NCBI GenBank assembly: GCA_947561585.1
Contig: CANNZV010002606.1
Coordinates: 133,237-197,236 of the forward strand
Direction of reading: 5' to 3'
Source of the DNA: Caprella mutica
Taxonomy: Eukaryota; Arthropoda; Malacostraca; Amphipoda; Caprellidae
Length of the DNA: 64,000 bases
Positions within the stretch are counted from its first letter, which is position 1; each line of letters begins with the position of its first letter. The position numbers and the translations under genes are program-made. Shown here piece after piece: positions 38,901 to 49,700 of the stretch. The notes beneath the pieces were generated by a model. That model was not told the DNA's origin, did not search any database, and saw only the letters and a list, made by a program, of their open reading frames with translations.

Positions 38901-41277
38901 ATATTCTGAGAATTTTAGCTAGTAACTAGTTAAAAAATGTAATTCGATAGCTATGCTAGACCAGAACAAATAACTCATTCAAAAAGAAAAACTAAGAATA
39001 AATGAATAGAAATGTACAAGACACTAATTGATGTGTTGCAGAGGAGAATTAAAGTATTATTGATAGTAAGTAGAAAAATCAATAGAGACCTATCTAAATG
39101 GAAAAAGATTATTTTAATAGTTAATGGATTATGATGATTTGACTGCAGTATACACACTAGCAGGCAGAGCAACGACCTCGTTGCTCTAGAAATGCAGGCT
39201 GATAGAGTTCAGAGCATTGCCTTCCTGATAGTAAAGCACAGAAGGAAAGAAATGCGGAACAGTGACTGTTAAAATAGGCAATTGAATTAAGAAATAAGGA
39301 AAGTTCTGATGAGAGAACCAGGAAACAAGAAAGGAAATTATGGTGGGGCCATAGATGATTAAGAGGGGACCATTCTTAATCTTTTATGGCCCCACTATAA
39401 CCTTCTATATAACTAGAACTTTAATACAGTACCAAGATTCACTTAGTATTTTTAAGCTGACAATAACAGATACTACAATTAAGCAAACTTTATACTATAC
39501 AGCTAATTAAAAGCTACTCTTAATTGTTATTTTTATATTACTGGGTTGAAATGAGCTGAACTATTACATTGGTTACTATTTACAGCTTGTATCATCACGT
39601 GACCTATTGCTACAAGGGTTACAGTTAAAAATTACTGTGAGAAGTAGATGTTAGAGTGAGAAGGAAATGTAGCCAACTTCAATGCTATTATCAATTCATC
39701 CAGAAGAGCTTCAATTAGATTAGTAATTGGTAGTCATGTGGGTTTATTGAGAAATTCATAAGTAATCTATAACTCATAAATAATATGAAACTTAAAGTTC
39801 ATGGTGAAATGAAACAAAATAGGACCTGATGATTCAATCCAGTTATTTTAGTCATAGTGAACCACAAGTGTGTGGACATAAATTACTTACTTTAAATATA
39901 CAGTGGGATATTACCTATATAGTATATTCATCTGTATAGTATATACAATATTGGGGGTTCTAATTCAATAAAAGACAAATTGAAACTAACTTCAACCATG
40001 GAGGAAGAGATGAATTATTGTCTGAAAGTTATTTATGAGCCCACAACTTAAGATACATCAGCAAACAATTGAACTTGAATAGACAAAGCAAAATAAATTA
40101 ACCAAAATATAAAAAAAATCAATATTGAGGAAGAGAGTGATAATTTAATGATATAAAAGGTATATAATGAAAATGAAAACTTTATTGAAATCAAAAAAGA
40201 AAATTACATAGGAAATAATGCATGGTATAATCTACAAATATTTTTCTTCAATAAAATCAAGCCCATAATAGACCATTATTGGTCTTTTGGGAAATAATGT
40301 ATATAATAATAATGAAATGGGAGAGGCAAAATGATGATGAGAAAAGTTGAGTAGTTTAACTCTTTCGTACAGAATGGGCCAATATGTCCCACTAATAACA
40401 TTCATATTCTATTGGGATATATTGTCCCAATAGTCTGTGATGTACATGACTGGTGGGACATATTGGCCCATCAAATTTTGAAATAAACACTATATATACC
40501 AATACTTCATCCCATCCTTAATTCAGAAAGTACAAGTAAATAAATATCACTAAAGAAATTCATTATTGCTCATAATGAATTCAGGAAAAAAGTCGGCGCA
40601 AGAGGGTTAAATTTATTACTAAGTACTAACTTGAAGATTAAGAAATAAAAGATTCTCTATTAATAATATCCATCTAAATATTTCAACAGAATGATAGAAA
40701 TAAAAGGGATGGGAAAGTGGCTACATGAATTAACACAACTAACTACCACCTGTCAATGACTATGTTCATGGATGGAGAAAAGCTACTAACTGGCATGCAA
40801 AATTAAATCATGAACTAGGTTACAACTCACTAGAAGCATAAGTATGTTTTAAACATTTCAGAACTAAGTATAATATGATGAAATGGTTATAAATTTTTAA
40901 AAAGCCACTTGTACATCTTTATCTGATCACAATTTGCTACAATGTACACACATCAATAAACATCTCAACTTACTACAATAAACTCAAAGTTAGAGTAGAA
41001 CAAATTACCCATTAGTAGAGAAAGATTAGTTTGAGAGATAATTAAGGGAGAAGACTAATACAACAAACTGCTCATTTCAAAGTATGAGAGAAAAACTCTG
41101 GTCAGATTGTGAATAAATAACTAAATGAATAATTCCAATAAAGATGATACTATCAACCCAATGAACGAAATGTCTTACTGGAATGACAGCATCAGTCCTG
41201 GCAGTGGGAGGTTTGACTGATAGTCTGGGCCCCATCTCAGAGTCATCAGGCAAAGAGGACTGAACAAAGTTCTCCAT
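17949..41277 (-). CDS. GLD-2/TENT2-type cytoplasmic poly(A) RNA polymerase with long disordered N-terminus
   Basis: Firm exons: 24937-26219, 23920-24597, 22401-23607, 21910-22099, 21454-21597, 20244-20372, 19121-19298, 18606-18697, 17949-18301 (stop 17949-17951). All phases close (1417 residues). A first exon at 41179-41277 (ATG at 41277, phase 0 on both sides) is inferred and gives 1450. Residues 1-1089 are low complexity: Ser, then Lys-rich, then Asn/His/Gln-rich. The catalytic domain begins about residue 1090 with GGSSISGFG and SDIDLC (two metal-binding Asp). The third Asp is in LQIDINVD, followed by VVGIKNTYLMHAYAQ. The central domain has DWRVRPLVV and SSYSLALMVIHYLQ. The PAP-associated region has FIEEPFNFTNTTRAIA. 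GLD-2 enzymes extend poly(A) tails of selected mRNAs, usually recruited by RNA-binding partners because they lack an RRM. I see none here, which fits. All active-site residues look intact. The closest family is GLD-2 rather than TUT4/7, since no zinc knuckle is visible. Confidence 0.85.
19848..19990 (-). mobile_element. SINE-like retroposon, 5'-truncated, in an intron
   Basis: It shares the TAGGGGTTTAACGTCTGCTT border and the GCAGTCAGAAAGGAAAGTGG core with the copies at 34618 and 51115. It stops after CTCATGGATTA. It lies in the intron between the exons at 20244-20372 and 19121-19298 of the GLD-2-type gene. Confidence 0.6.
20830..21106. mobile_element. Palindromic MITE, GGGCCGTACACACG family, full copy
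   Basis: Two arms of about 130 bp pair almost completely. Left words CGTACACACGCAG, CTCCTCCTACTTTTTCCCCA and GAAAAAACAATAAAATTA recur inverted at the right, ending CGTCTGTACGGCCC. The centre is GGTATCCATGATACC-type palindrome. A poly-G run precedes it at about 20819-20831. It sits in the intron between exons 21454-21597 and 20244-20372. Related copies: 32441-32717 (full), 48892-49075 (left half), 11768-11850 (right half). Confidence 0.8.
26485..26735. mobile_element. hAT (Charlie-like) MITE
   Basis: It starts CAGTGGTTATTAACC and ends GGTTAAAACCACTG. Internal GGGGTTCAG words match the copy at 13522-13842. I cannot find a clean 8-bp flanking duplication, so this is probably an older insertion. 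Confidence 0.7.
29290..29380. mobile_element. Minimal 91-bp palindromic MITE, TA-flanked family
   Basis: GGGTAAGATACGAATTATCG at the left and CGATAATTCGTAACTTACCC at the right, with TA on both sides. The inner part (CTTCGGTCATATAATATAAC) is a short hairpin. It is an internal-deletion form of the 14581-14735 type. Confidence 0.8.
32302..32416. repeat. 25-bp tandem repeat
   Basis: A unit with the core CCTAGTGTGCTATTGGAC repeats just over four times, with one variant copy (a TGCTATA substitution near 32331). It directly precedes the palindromic MITE at 32441. Confidence 0.85.
32441..32717. mobile_element. Palindromic MITE, GGGCCGTACACACG family, full copy
   Basis: Ends GGGCGGTATTCACGC and CGTGTGTACCGCCCC are inverted matches. 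The interior repeats the CTCCTCCTACTTT, GAAAAAACAATAA and GTATCCATGATACC words of 20830-21106. Non-coding. Confidence 0.8.
34618..34732 (-). mobile_element. SINE-like retroposon, strongly 5'-truncated
   Basis: Starts TAGTAGGGGTTTAACGTCTG and matches 19848-19990 closely through CGTCAAAAGGAAATTAAATA and GCAGTCAGAAA, then breaks off at GGCTCCATC. Shared left border, different right border. Confidence 0.6.
36261..36422. mobile_element. Palindromic MITE, TA-type family
   Basis: GGTAAGTTACGAATTAACGG at the left and CCGATAATTCGTAACTTACC at the right. The inner arms pair through GAAAAACAATATA. The flanks have drifted and TA is not clean on the left. Confidence 0.75.
37270..38684 (-). repeat. Minisatellite C, 24-bp unit, about 58 copies
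   Basis: A 1.4-kb, very homogeneous array. On the minus strand the unit contains GAG|GTATGT and CTGG|GTGAGA, two donor-like sites per copy. A few variants appear: a G-to-A change (TGAACATACC on plus) at 37381, 37545 and 37785; a TCTTACC variant at 38396 and 38492; and shortened units near the left end (TGCCCCAGTGAC). Because 24 is a multiple of three, both strands give long false reading frames (440 and 408 residues, with SHWVRGMS or GHTSHPVT repeats). Confidence 0.97.
38682..38738 (-). other. Exon-like segment next to minisatellite C
   Basis: On the minus strand GTGTGTCACTCAG precedes and GTATGT follows a 57-nt segment. It abuts the 24-bp array exactly as the real exons at 1948 and 3729 abut theirs. 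One frame is open (phase 1 in, phase 1 out), but inclusion between the phase-0 GLD-2 exons would give a stop. If used it would be a non-coding, alternative or poison exon. Confidence 0.25.
39338..39402. repeat. Short inverted repeat
   Basis: TTATGGTGGGGCCATA at the left is answered by TATGGCCCCACTATAA at the right across a loop of about 30 bases. It is probably a small MITE remnant. No flanking duplication recognised. Confidence 0.5.
40356..40610. mobile_element. piggyBac-like element, diverged
   Basis: TTAA at 40356-40359 is followed by CTCTTTCGTACAG, and GGCGCAAGAGGG is followed by TTAA at 40607-40610. Internal GGGCCAATATGTCCCAC is answered by GTGGGACATATTGGCCC. Same overall plan as 6771-6991. 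Confidence 0.55.
41179..41277 (-). other. Inferred first coding exon of the GLD-2-type gene
   Basis: A 33-codon exon with ATG at 41277 and a good donor (CCA|GTAAGA). Its polar, GC-richer sequence looks coding (starts MENFVQSSLPDDSEM). It ends in phase 0. The first firm GLD-2-type exon (acceptor at 26219) starts in phase 0 and lacks an ATG, so the two join in frame across 15 kb. A weaker alternative is ATG at 26391-26393 with a GTAGAT donor (18-nt exon 26376-26393), also phase 0. It could instead belong to an unseen gene. Confidence 0.45.
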
Positions 41278-41704
41278 CGAACATGTGATTGATATCTAAG
41301 TTAGTCTAATCATTTCCAGTGACATGAATGAGTTATAGCTTTATCTGTTACATGAGGGTGATGGAGAAATGTTCATGCAAAATATTGCTGATAAATTAGA
41401 TCAAAAGTATATTATTGAGTATTACACAGAAGGGTATATACCTAGTTGATTCAAAAAGACAACTTCTGTTGTCAACATAAAAAATATATCAAAACCACAC
41501 AAGTTTTGAACACTCAGGACTTCATTTAGGTGCCAATTTTCTATAGGTTTGCAGGCAGCTTCATGAATGAAGATCATGTTTCAAGATGTAATTAAAGAAT
41601 CATACAAGACGAAGTGAAAAATACTTAAACTAGCTGATTTAGTGAGAAATGATAGTTCCTGAAATTATGTCCCAAGCACTGAAACATATAGTTATATATG
41701 TTTA

Positions 41705-42870
41705 GAACCAGGGGTAATTCAGCTCAACGCTATTTTTAATATCAAAACATCAGTTTAGAAAAAAAAATACATCGTTGGAAATAGCAGCTTTTTTACTATA
41801 AAATACATTTTACTTCACATTCTCAAGTGAGTTTAGCTTCACAGTAAAGCATGTTAACTAATCGCTTCTTTTTTACGGGGTCAAAACAAGTTTGAATAGA
41901 TGAATTAGGAATTCCGCATTTTTTGGTTTAGAAGTCGCATATTTGGAGTTAAAGAGTAAAGACTTCAGATTTGGTCAAGTAGTAGAGTATTAACCTGTTA
42001 TTGAATGGAATGAAGCATTTTTATTTCACCCTGTTTTTGTTGAATGGAAAAAACACTTTTTCACTATTTTCATTTTTTTGTGGGATAATTCGGTGCACCT
42101 TCGTGGAGAAATTTGGTGCACTTCTATTTCCTACATTTCGGTTATAAAACCATATCTATATGAATTTTAAGCATTAAAATAGATTAATTACTGTGTTTTT
42201 TTAGATAATTATAATAATAGCTAATAATTTTAAATAATTTCAGATTAGATATATATTTTTTCTTTCAGAATTAGCTACCCCACAAAAAATTTGTGGACAA
42301 GTGTTTTTCCCATAATAAAAACGGGGTGGAATAAACAAAAATCCTTCATACCGGTTAATAACAGGTTAATACTCTACTACTCCACCAATTCTGAAGTCTT
42401 TAGCTCTAAATATGTGACCGCTAAACCAAACTATGCGGGATTTGTAATTCATCTTATCAAACTTGTTTTGGCCCTGTAAAAAAAGAAGCAATTAGTAAAC
42501 ATGCTTTACTATGAAGTTAAATTCACATTAAAACGTGATCTAAGTTGTATCTTGTAGTAAAAAAGCTGTTCTTTCCAATGGTGTATCCGTTTTTCTCTAA
42601 ACCGATGTTTTTCTATTAAAAATAGCGGTGCGTCTAATTACCCCGGAATGCGCACCGAATTATCCCCAAATTGAAAGATTTAAAAAGAAGCGATTAGTTA
42701 ACATGCTCTACTATAAAGCTAAATTCACATTAAAATGTGAAGTAAGTTGTATCTTATAGTAAAAAGCTGCTCTTTCCAATGGTGTATTTGTTTTTTTCTA
42801 AACCGATGTTTTACTATTAAAATAGAGGTGCGCAGAATTACTCCAAAAAGCGCGCCGAATTAACCCCAAA
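41705..42870. mobile_element. Foldback element with arms of about 300 bp
   Basis: Sequence at about 41705-42004 recurs inverted at about 42347-42655 (AACATGCTTTACTATGAAG, TCTAAACCGATG, ATACTCTACTAC and their complements). A third, direct copy of the outer half lies at about 42665-42870. The termini carry GGGGTAATTC / GAATTACCCC-like words, repeated again near 42640, 42855 and 43030 (GCGCCGAATTA). The spacer of about 340 bp has no credible coding sequence. Confidence 0.75.
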
Positions 42871-43357
42871 TTGTGAGGTTGTTAAGGTTTCGCTATAACA
42901 TGTTTTTGTGCGAGTAGATAGAGCTGAAATTTGCTGTGCATTATTAATGCATTAGCACCTATCCTGCCCTAAAATAAGAAGTTTATGTGATCTCTCTTTC
43001 CCACTGAAAAGCATAGTTTGCAGCCGAGTGCGCCGAATTACTCTGGTCGACGCTACTGATTCTGTATCACCTGTCCCACAATAGTGATAGGAGCTGAGTA
43101 TCTGAATCTATAGTCTGTGAAATAAAAACAGTGGTATAAATGTGGTTCACATCGTCACAATTTAATTTCGGGTACAAAATATTGAGTTCTATATATTTGT
43201 ACCACTACATCTATCAGTTATAATCAGTATTCAGAAATAATGATGATATGCACATTAAACATAGTGGTACAAATGTGTACAAATATGTAACGTATTACGT
43301 AGTTAACGTGTTAAGAACTTAAGCCAGACTGCAGCCTGCAGGAACTGCCAAACTGTT

Positions 43358-43502
43358 CCAGTCTGAAAAGAAGGTTACCTCAGACCCAGGATTTTTAGCA
43401 GAAATTGTGATTTGGGCGCAGCAAATAACATGGGAACATAGGAATTAAATAGAAGTTGGGCGCAGGATTAATCCACAAATCCTGCTGTACTTTTCAGACT
43501 GG
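43358..43502. mobile_element. hAT-like MITE, family 2, uninterrupted copy
   Basis: 145 bp starting CCAGTCTGAAAAG and ending CTTTTCAGACTGG, flanked by AAACTGTT at 43350-43357 and 43503-43510. Inside, AGTTGGGCGCAGGATTAATC is the intact form of the site occupied by family 3 at 60847. Confidence 0.9.
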
Positions 43503-46311
43503 AAACTGTTCTTGAAATATTCCATTTTGACTTATGTTCTCAGTGAAATGCATGTAAACAAAGGATAAGCACTAAACAGAAGTATAATATAGCACTGTGT
43601 AATAATAATAATTTTCATTTCGTTTTTTTCACATACCTATGACTGAAGATGTAGTACTGACCAATAATTCAGAACTTACCCTAGGTGAGTAGGAGGAAAT
43701 AAGAAATTGAGGTTTTTTTGAACGAAAATGTAAAAATATTCCATATTTTGCAGACTCGTGTCTAAGAGTCTGGAAGATAAAAGATTAAAAGCCAATTTAA
43801 TTTTGAGCCAAAATTTTACAAAACTCATTTTGATCAAAGCAATTTTGGTTCATTTATGAAGATTTCAAGAAAAATTATTAATTTAAATTAACATGGGAAC
43901 AAACTACAAAGGAATTAATTTCAAAATTTTAAGCCAAATAGGTACTACCTAAATTGCCAATTAAACATAAGACTAATAGTATGAGCTTTGACTTACTAAA
44001 ATAAAAGCCAATTAATTGGCTTTAACTAACATTGTGACATACTCTTAAACATGGAATTGGACCATTTTTAACATTTTATGATTTTAAGTGGGAACAATGA
44101 CAATCCTTAATTTCATGATTTTCCTCCTACTACATGTATTTTACAGAAAACAAAAGCTAGAATAGAGGATTACTTGTCTCTTTCTTGAGAAACATAGGCA
44201 ACTAAAGTTGACTTGTTAGGTAACCAAAAGAAATTAAAAAGTTATTTAAAATAAAAATAAAGGTAACTTGTCATCCATCCGGCATACCCTAGTAAGTATA
44301 TAGGTACCTACAAATAGTAGGTTGGTTATATCTAATATCAGATAAAATATTTCATGCATTATATTACCATGCACTTATCAACAATATATACCTCAAACAA
44401 CTTACACAATATGAAGTGCCAATCTATCTTTGAGGTGTGGAAAATACTTCAGTTAATCTCAAGAGCAGTCACACATCACAACCTCACTACAACAAGTCTC
44501 AAACGCAACTGTACAAAAATGTCACAATAATCGGATGCCAATTGGCCATTTAAATGAATTTATGGTATATTGAACAAAATCAGATACTTTTTTTGTTTGA
44601 ATAGATATTAATATTCAAGAAATTATCCAAAATGAATAGTTTAAATTCAATCTAGGAATTAAACAAAAATATTGCAGTCAAAATAGCAGTTTTGCAGTAT
44701 AATCTTTGTTGCAATGGTTAATCATTAACATAGAATATTCTATCTACCAAATTATTAATGAGGTCATAAAATAAAATATACATAAAATTGTTTGAAGCTA
44801 TAAGTCTTTCATGTAAGAGAAGATTACTAAATTTCCAGAATATACTTGTAACCAGGGAGCCCAGAATTGACGACGGCTGTTATCTATGACGTCAGAGACT
44901 TGGGGTAATATAGTGGTAGTAGGGGTAATAATGGGGGTTAACATTTGAATTTCATGATATTGTGCAAGTTGTGCAATTAATGAATATTTTGGAAAAAAAA
45001 AAGATTAAATAAACGAAAAATAATTGAATTGTTAGATATATCCATAAATTCACATCAAACATACAGACAGTCTATTCTATTTTCTACGCCATTCACACCA
45101 TGAGTGTTTAACGGTGTTTAAAACTCAACAGCTGAACCTCACCCACCCACCCCTCCCCCACTCACCGTCTAGATAAATGTAACGAATTTAAAACATTTAC
45201 TGAAAAGTGAACCGTGTACCTACAATTTTCCAGATCCTTATCAACCGTCTTTTAAAGCTTATATTCAATATAGGTATAATAAGAAAAAAAAATAATGAAT
45301 ATAATTAGACACAGATGAATGAATGCATTAGGTACCTACCTACTTCCAAAAAATAATTACAAATGTATATAACCGAAATGTTATTGATTACAGGATATTT
45401 TAAGTTACTGTATACTGATTGTTTAGTTCTTGGTTCAAATTTCGCATCAGTAGCTTCGAGTGGGTAGTTAGCTTAATATAATTATAACGGTCTTATACAT
45501 ACAATTTTGTAGCCATAGTAACTTACCATAAATTGAAATATCATTTAAATAGTAAAGCCATAGTATTTTAACATTTAAGAGTAGGAATGTGTAATTTATT
45601 CTACATTAATCGTATGATAGGAATAATCATTTGGTAAAGTCTCCATATAGTTTGATTCAGTAAAGTAGCTAGTGCTTATTTATTTATAACTTACGTTAAA
45701 TCATTAAAATAGTATTTTTAAATGAGAATAACAATGATAATATTATTCAGATCAAATTTAAGACACCACTTCTATAGAAATGAATAAGAGAATATGCTCA
45801 CTGCAACATTTTCATACTTTATATAATAACATTAACTGATAGTATACATTATTTGCACACATTCAAAACTTCATGAATATTAATATATAGAAACTGCAGA
45901 GAAATTAGGGTTCAATCGAATGGATAAATAATCAATAATCAGTTGTACCGCTAGATGGCATTGGGGATATTTGGTGACAAATATTAAGAACACAAACGTG
46001 ACAAACGCACGCAAGGAACTTGACGTGTTTTTTTGAGGCTAGGTAGCATAATTAAATAATTAAGATATTTTAAAAATAAAATAGTTGAATATTAATTATT
46101 TTCTTGAAAAAGTTTATTCACATGCCAGTGAATGTATAAAAGAGTGGCACAAGACCAGCATTTAAAGTTATTTAATTTTCGATCTGCTTTAATTGATGAA
46201 TTACGAAGATGTTTTGAATAAATAAAAACAATAACTTATATTATATTATTATATTTATTAAATAGTATTAATATAAAAATTGACTTTTTGATGTACAATG
46301 TACAGTGATAT
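43503..46311. other. Intergenic region downstream of TXNDC15, no gene seen
   Basis: It holds the right half of a TA-type MITE (about 43640-43682), the AAGCCAATT/TTGGCTT repeat (about 43776-44036, inverted relative to 8405-8620) and AT-rich single-copy-looking DNA. A TTTATT (AATAAA on minus) at 46254-46259 is a possible poly(A) signal for TXNDC15, about 500 bases past its stop. Confidence 0.45.
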
Positions 46312-46765
46312 TCAGTCTTGATGTTGGTGTTCAGTCTTGATGTTGGTGTTCAGTCTTGATGTAGATTCTCAGTCTTGATGTAGATTCTCAGTCTTGAAGT
46401 TGATGCTCTCAGTCTTGAAGTTGATGCTCTCAGTCTTGAAGTTGATGCTCTCAGTCTTGAAGTTGATGCTCTCAGTCTTTATGTGAATTCTCAGTCTTGA
46501 TGTTAATCCTTTCAGTCTTGATGTAGATTCTCAGTCTTGATGTAGATTCTCAGTCTTGAAGTTGATGCTCTCAGTCTTGAAGTTGATGCTCTCAGTCTTG
46601 AAGTTGATGCTCTCAGTCTTGAAGTTGATGCTCTCAGTCTTGAAGTTGATGCTCTCAGTCTTGAAGTTGATGCTCTCAGTCTTGAAGTAGATGCTCTCAG
46701 TCTTTATGCGAATTCTCAGTCTTGATGTTAATCCTTTCAGTCTTGATGTAGATGCTCAGTCTTGA
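46312..46765 (-). repeat. Minisatellite D, 19- and 21-bp units, in the 3'UTR of TXNDC15
   Basis: About 22 units built on CAGTCTTGATGT or CAGTCTTGAAGTTGATGCTC (plus strand). A higher-order pattern is visible: the block 46360-46530 is echoed by 46530-46765. The gene's stop codon TGA (46756-46758) and its preceding His-Gln-His-Gln-Asp codons lie inside the array. Confidence 0.95.
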
Positions 46766-49700
46766 TGTTGATGTGCCTCAGCTTCTCGCCAACTGTTGAG
46801 CACGGCTTCAAACATAGCATCAAAGAAGTTACTCTTTACGAAGGAGTAGAAGGCGCAGGAGAGCAAGAATAGCCATGCTGCTATGATGTAAATCCCACTT
46901 GGGGGGGTAACCTCTAGTGGCAGGGGGGAGGAGATCTGATGGGGGAAGAAGCGTGGTTAGTCATCAGCAGGTTGGTGACAATATGATTTTAAAATTATAG
47001 ATCCCAAAAACGTTTCAATAGTGTATAATTCTCTCCGTATATCTTCAATATTTTCGGGATCTATGATTTTAAAAGCATATTAACACAGCCCTAGTAGTGA
47101 TCAGTCAATATGTAGTAAACAAAATTATTCACAATTTTCATCACTTTCAGTTGTAATCCACATACCGAGTAATCGTCTTCGGTGATGTTGTAATCGCTGT
47201 CGTATTCATAGTCAGTGAAATAGGAGAAAAAATCGGCCAAATTCTCAGTAGTGTAACTAGATGAGTTGTAGTGCCCCAAACTGTACTTACCGTGGAAAAT
47301 GAGTAGTGCAGGGGTACCCATCACTCCATATTGAGCATTGATACTGTCACAGTGAGGGGAGAATGCAGTATTAAGATGCAATAGCTACAGTATTAAGATG
47401 TACCAACTAAAAGGTATACATATGTAGATCATTTACAAAGGTAGAGTATATTGCGCAGGTTCATATAAAAATGAATTACAGTTTTGTTGACATAGACGCT
47501 TCGGTGACCCGGGATAATTATTTTTACTTAGAAACAAGGTATGTTATTCATTCATTTCAGAATAAAATGCTTCAACTAAACTGTCTGAATTAAGTATTAG
47601 CTACCTTAATTATCTTCAGGATATATTTACTTAGATAAGAGTCTAAAACTCGTATCAAGGCATAGCATACTTTTTAAGTTAAAATATCTTGGTGAACTCT
47701 TAAATCAAGTGAGGTAAGAAAAGTAATAGCTACTAAATGAAAAATACGAATCATCCAGAAACTTGAATAAATTGTGTATTCTTAATTTGTGATAGACAGA
47801 ATATGGCACATTGTTTCCCTATTATTTTTGCATTTTACCGTCATTTTCTTACCTATGCTGAGCTCTGCTATCCACAGCATAGACTGGCATGCGCCCTTCC
47901 AACCTTTTGCGCAAAGCGTTAATTTGAGGGACAGCCGCTACGGAGAACTTGCACCTGAGAAAAAAGTGATTAAATCATAAACAGATATTGTAATATACCT
48001 ATGCAAGGTAAATTCCTTATTGAAAGCGAGACTTACATGTGACTGAAGAAGAAAACCAGAGTGCAGGGCATGGGAGTGGCCCTCACACTACTGTTGGGAC
48101 TGGGTGTCACGAGAGCTTGAAGTCCTGTGGCATTTAACAACTGAGAAGAACACAGAAAGAGAGTGTGAGAACAAAGAGAGAATGTATAATTACTATACAT
48201 GCAGTAACCATCAACAATTACAATTACTCTCAAGTTAGGGTGATACTGATCACCAAATAGAAATCACAATTTACTTATTAAATTTCATCTATATATTATG
48301 CATGCGTACTTAATTTTCCACTACTATTGTTACGCCTCCAATTAGTAATTAAGAAGTTATTTCATTAATTATCAGTAGTGACATATAATCAGACGAAAGA
48401 GAGCAGTTAGCCCTTTATGCACTGAATTAATTAGAGCGTGTAAAAACGAGAATTTTTACAATGTTCTTGTATATAGCTAGAGATAAAGAAAGCACATTGA
48501 ACAATAGAAAAGGATACAAACAATTTTTCTAAAAAGTGATCTATATTTTACAATGGTGCTTATCTAATGTAAGCACACACTTATTATCTAATAGATGAAA
48601 GAGATTATCCGATCGTATAAGGAAAATATCTCGAAAAAAGCGCAAAATTCATCACTTGAAAGAGAACATATTTGTCACCATAGGGCATGAAGAGTAGAAG
48701 GTTATATATATTCACCATGATATTGTCATCTGTGTCAGTCGGTGAACAAGTTGCTCTCTTGGTTACAACCTTTGTCTTATTTGTCAGCTCACCAGGAGAA
48801 GTGAAAGTCATTCCAGCAGACTCTATCATCCCTTCTTTCTCAGGCACTGACTGTTAAGAGAAAAAGTCATTAGTGAGCTATATCACAACTAAAGGGCCAT
48901 ACACACGTAGCTTTTTTAAAGTCTTTCCACCAGACTTTTTGATGATTTCTTCCTACTTTTTCCACGAGAATATAAGAAAAATCGATATAATTATTATTTA
49001 TTTCAGTTGGTATCTATGACACCTGCAGGCATCATGGATACCAACTGAAATAAATACAAGTTATATTCATATATCTTTTATTAGAAGTTTTCTACACCAT
49101 TTTAGCCTCAAATTAAAAGAAGTCAAGTTCAAATTAAAATTAGTTATCTACAAATTAAAGGAAGTGAATTTCGAATAAAAATTAGTCAACTTCAAATTAA
49201 AATTAGTCAAGTTCAAATTAAAAAAGGTTAACTTCAAATTCAATAAAATATAGTTCAAATTAAAATAAATCAATTTCAAATATTAATAACTCAAGTACAA
49301 ATTAAAATTTTCATTCTTATTTTAAAAAATATCATAAATTATGAAAGATGAACTCAAGTATAAATCAATTCAACCATCTGATAATCATTAGAATAATATC
49401 AATATTCTACTGTATCCATTATACATGAACTTATTATGAATTGGACGAGTAAATGAATATATGATGAAATAAAACTGCTTTGGCCATTATTCAATACATG
49501 TAGAAAATTTCCTATTTGTGAATTAAATTTATTTATTTCAGAATTGAGAATTTAACAGAAAAAAAAACAATATTTTAATTTGTACTGATTTTTATTTGAA
49601 ATTGATTTATTTTAATTTGAACTACACTTTATTTAATTTGAGTTGACCTTTTCTAATTTGAACTTGACTAATTTTAATTTGAAGTTCACTAATTTTAATT

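Noticed and set aside
47853..47954. Apparent frameshift in the TXNDC15 exon
   Set aside because: A first reading dropped one A in the run of four. The correct sequence reads in frame through NALRKRLEGRMPVYAVDS.
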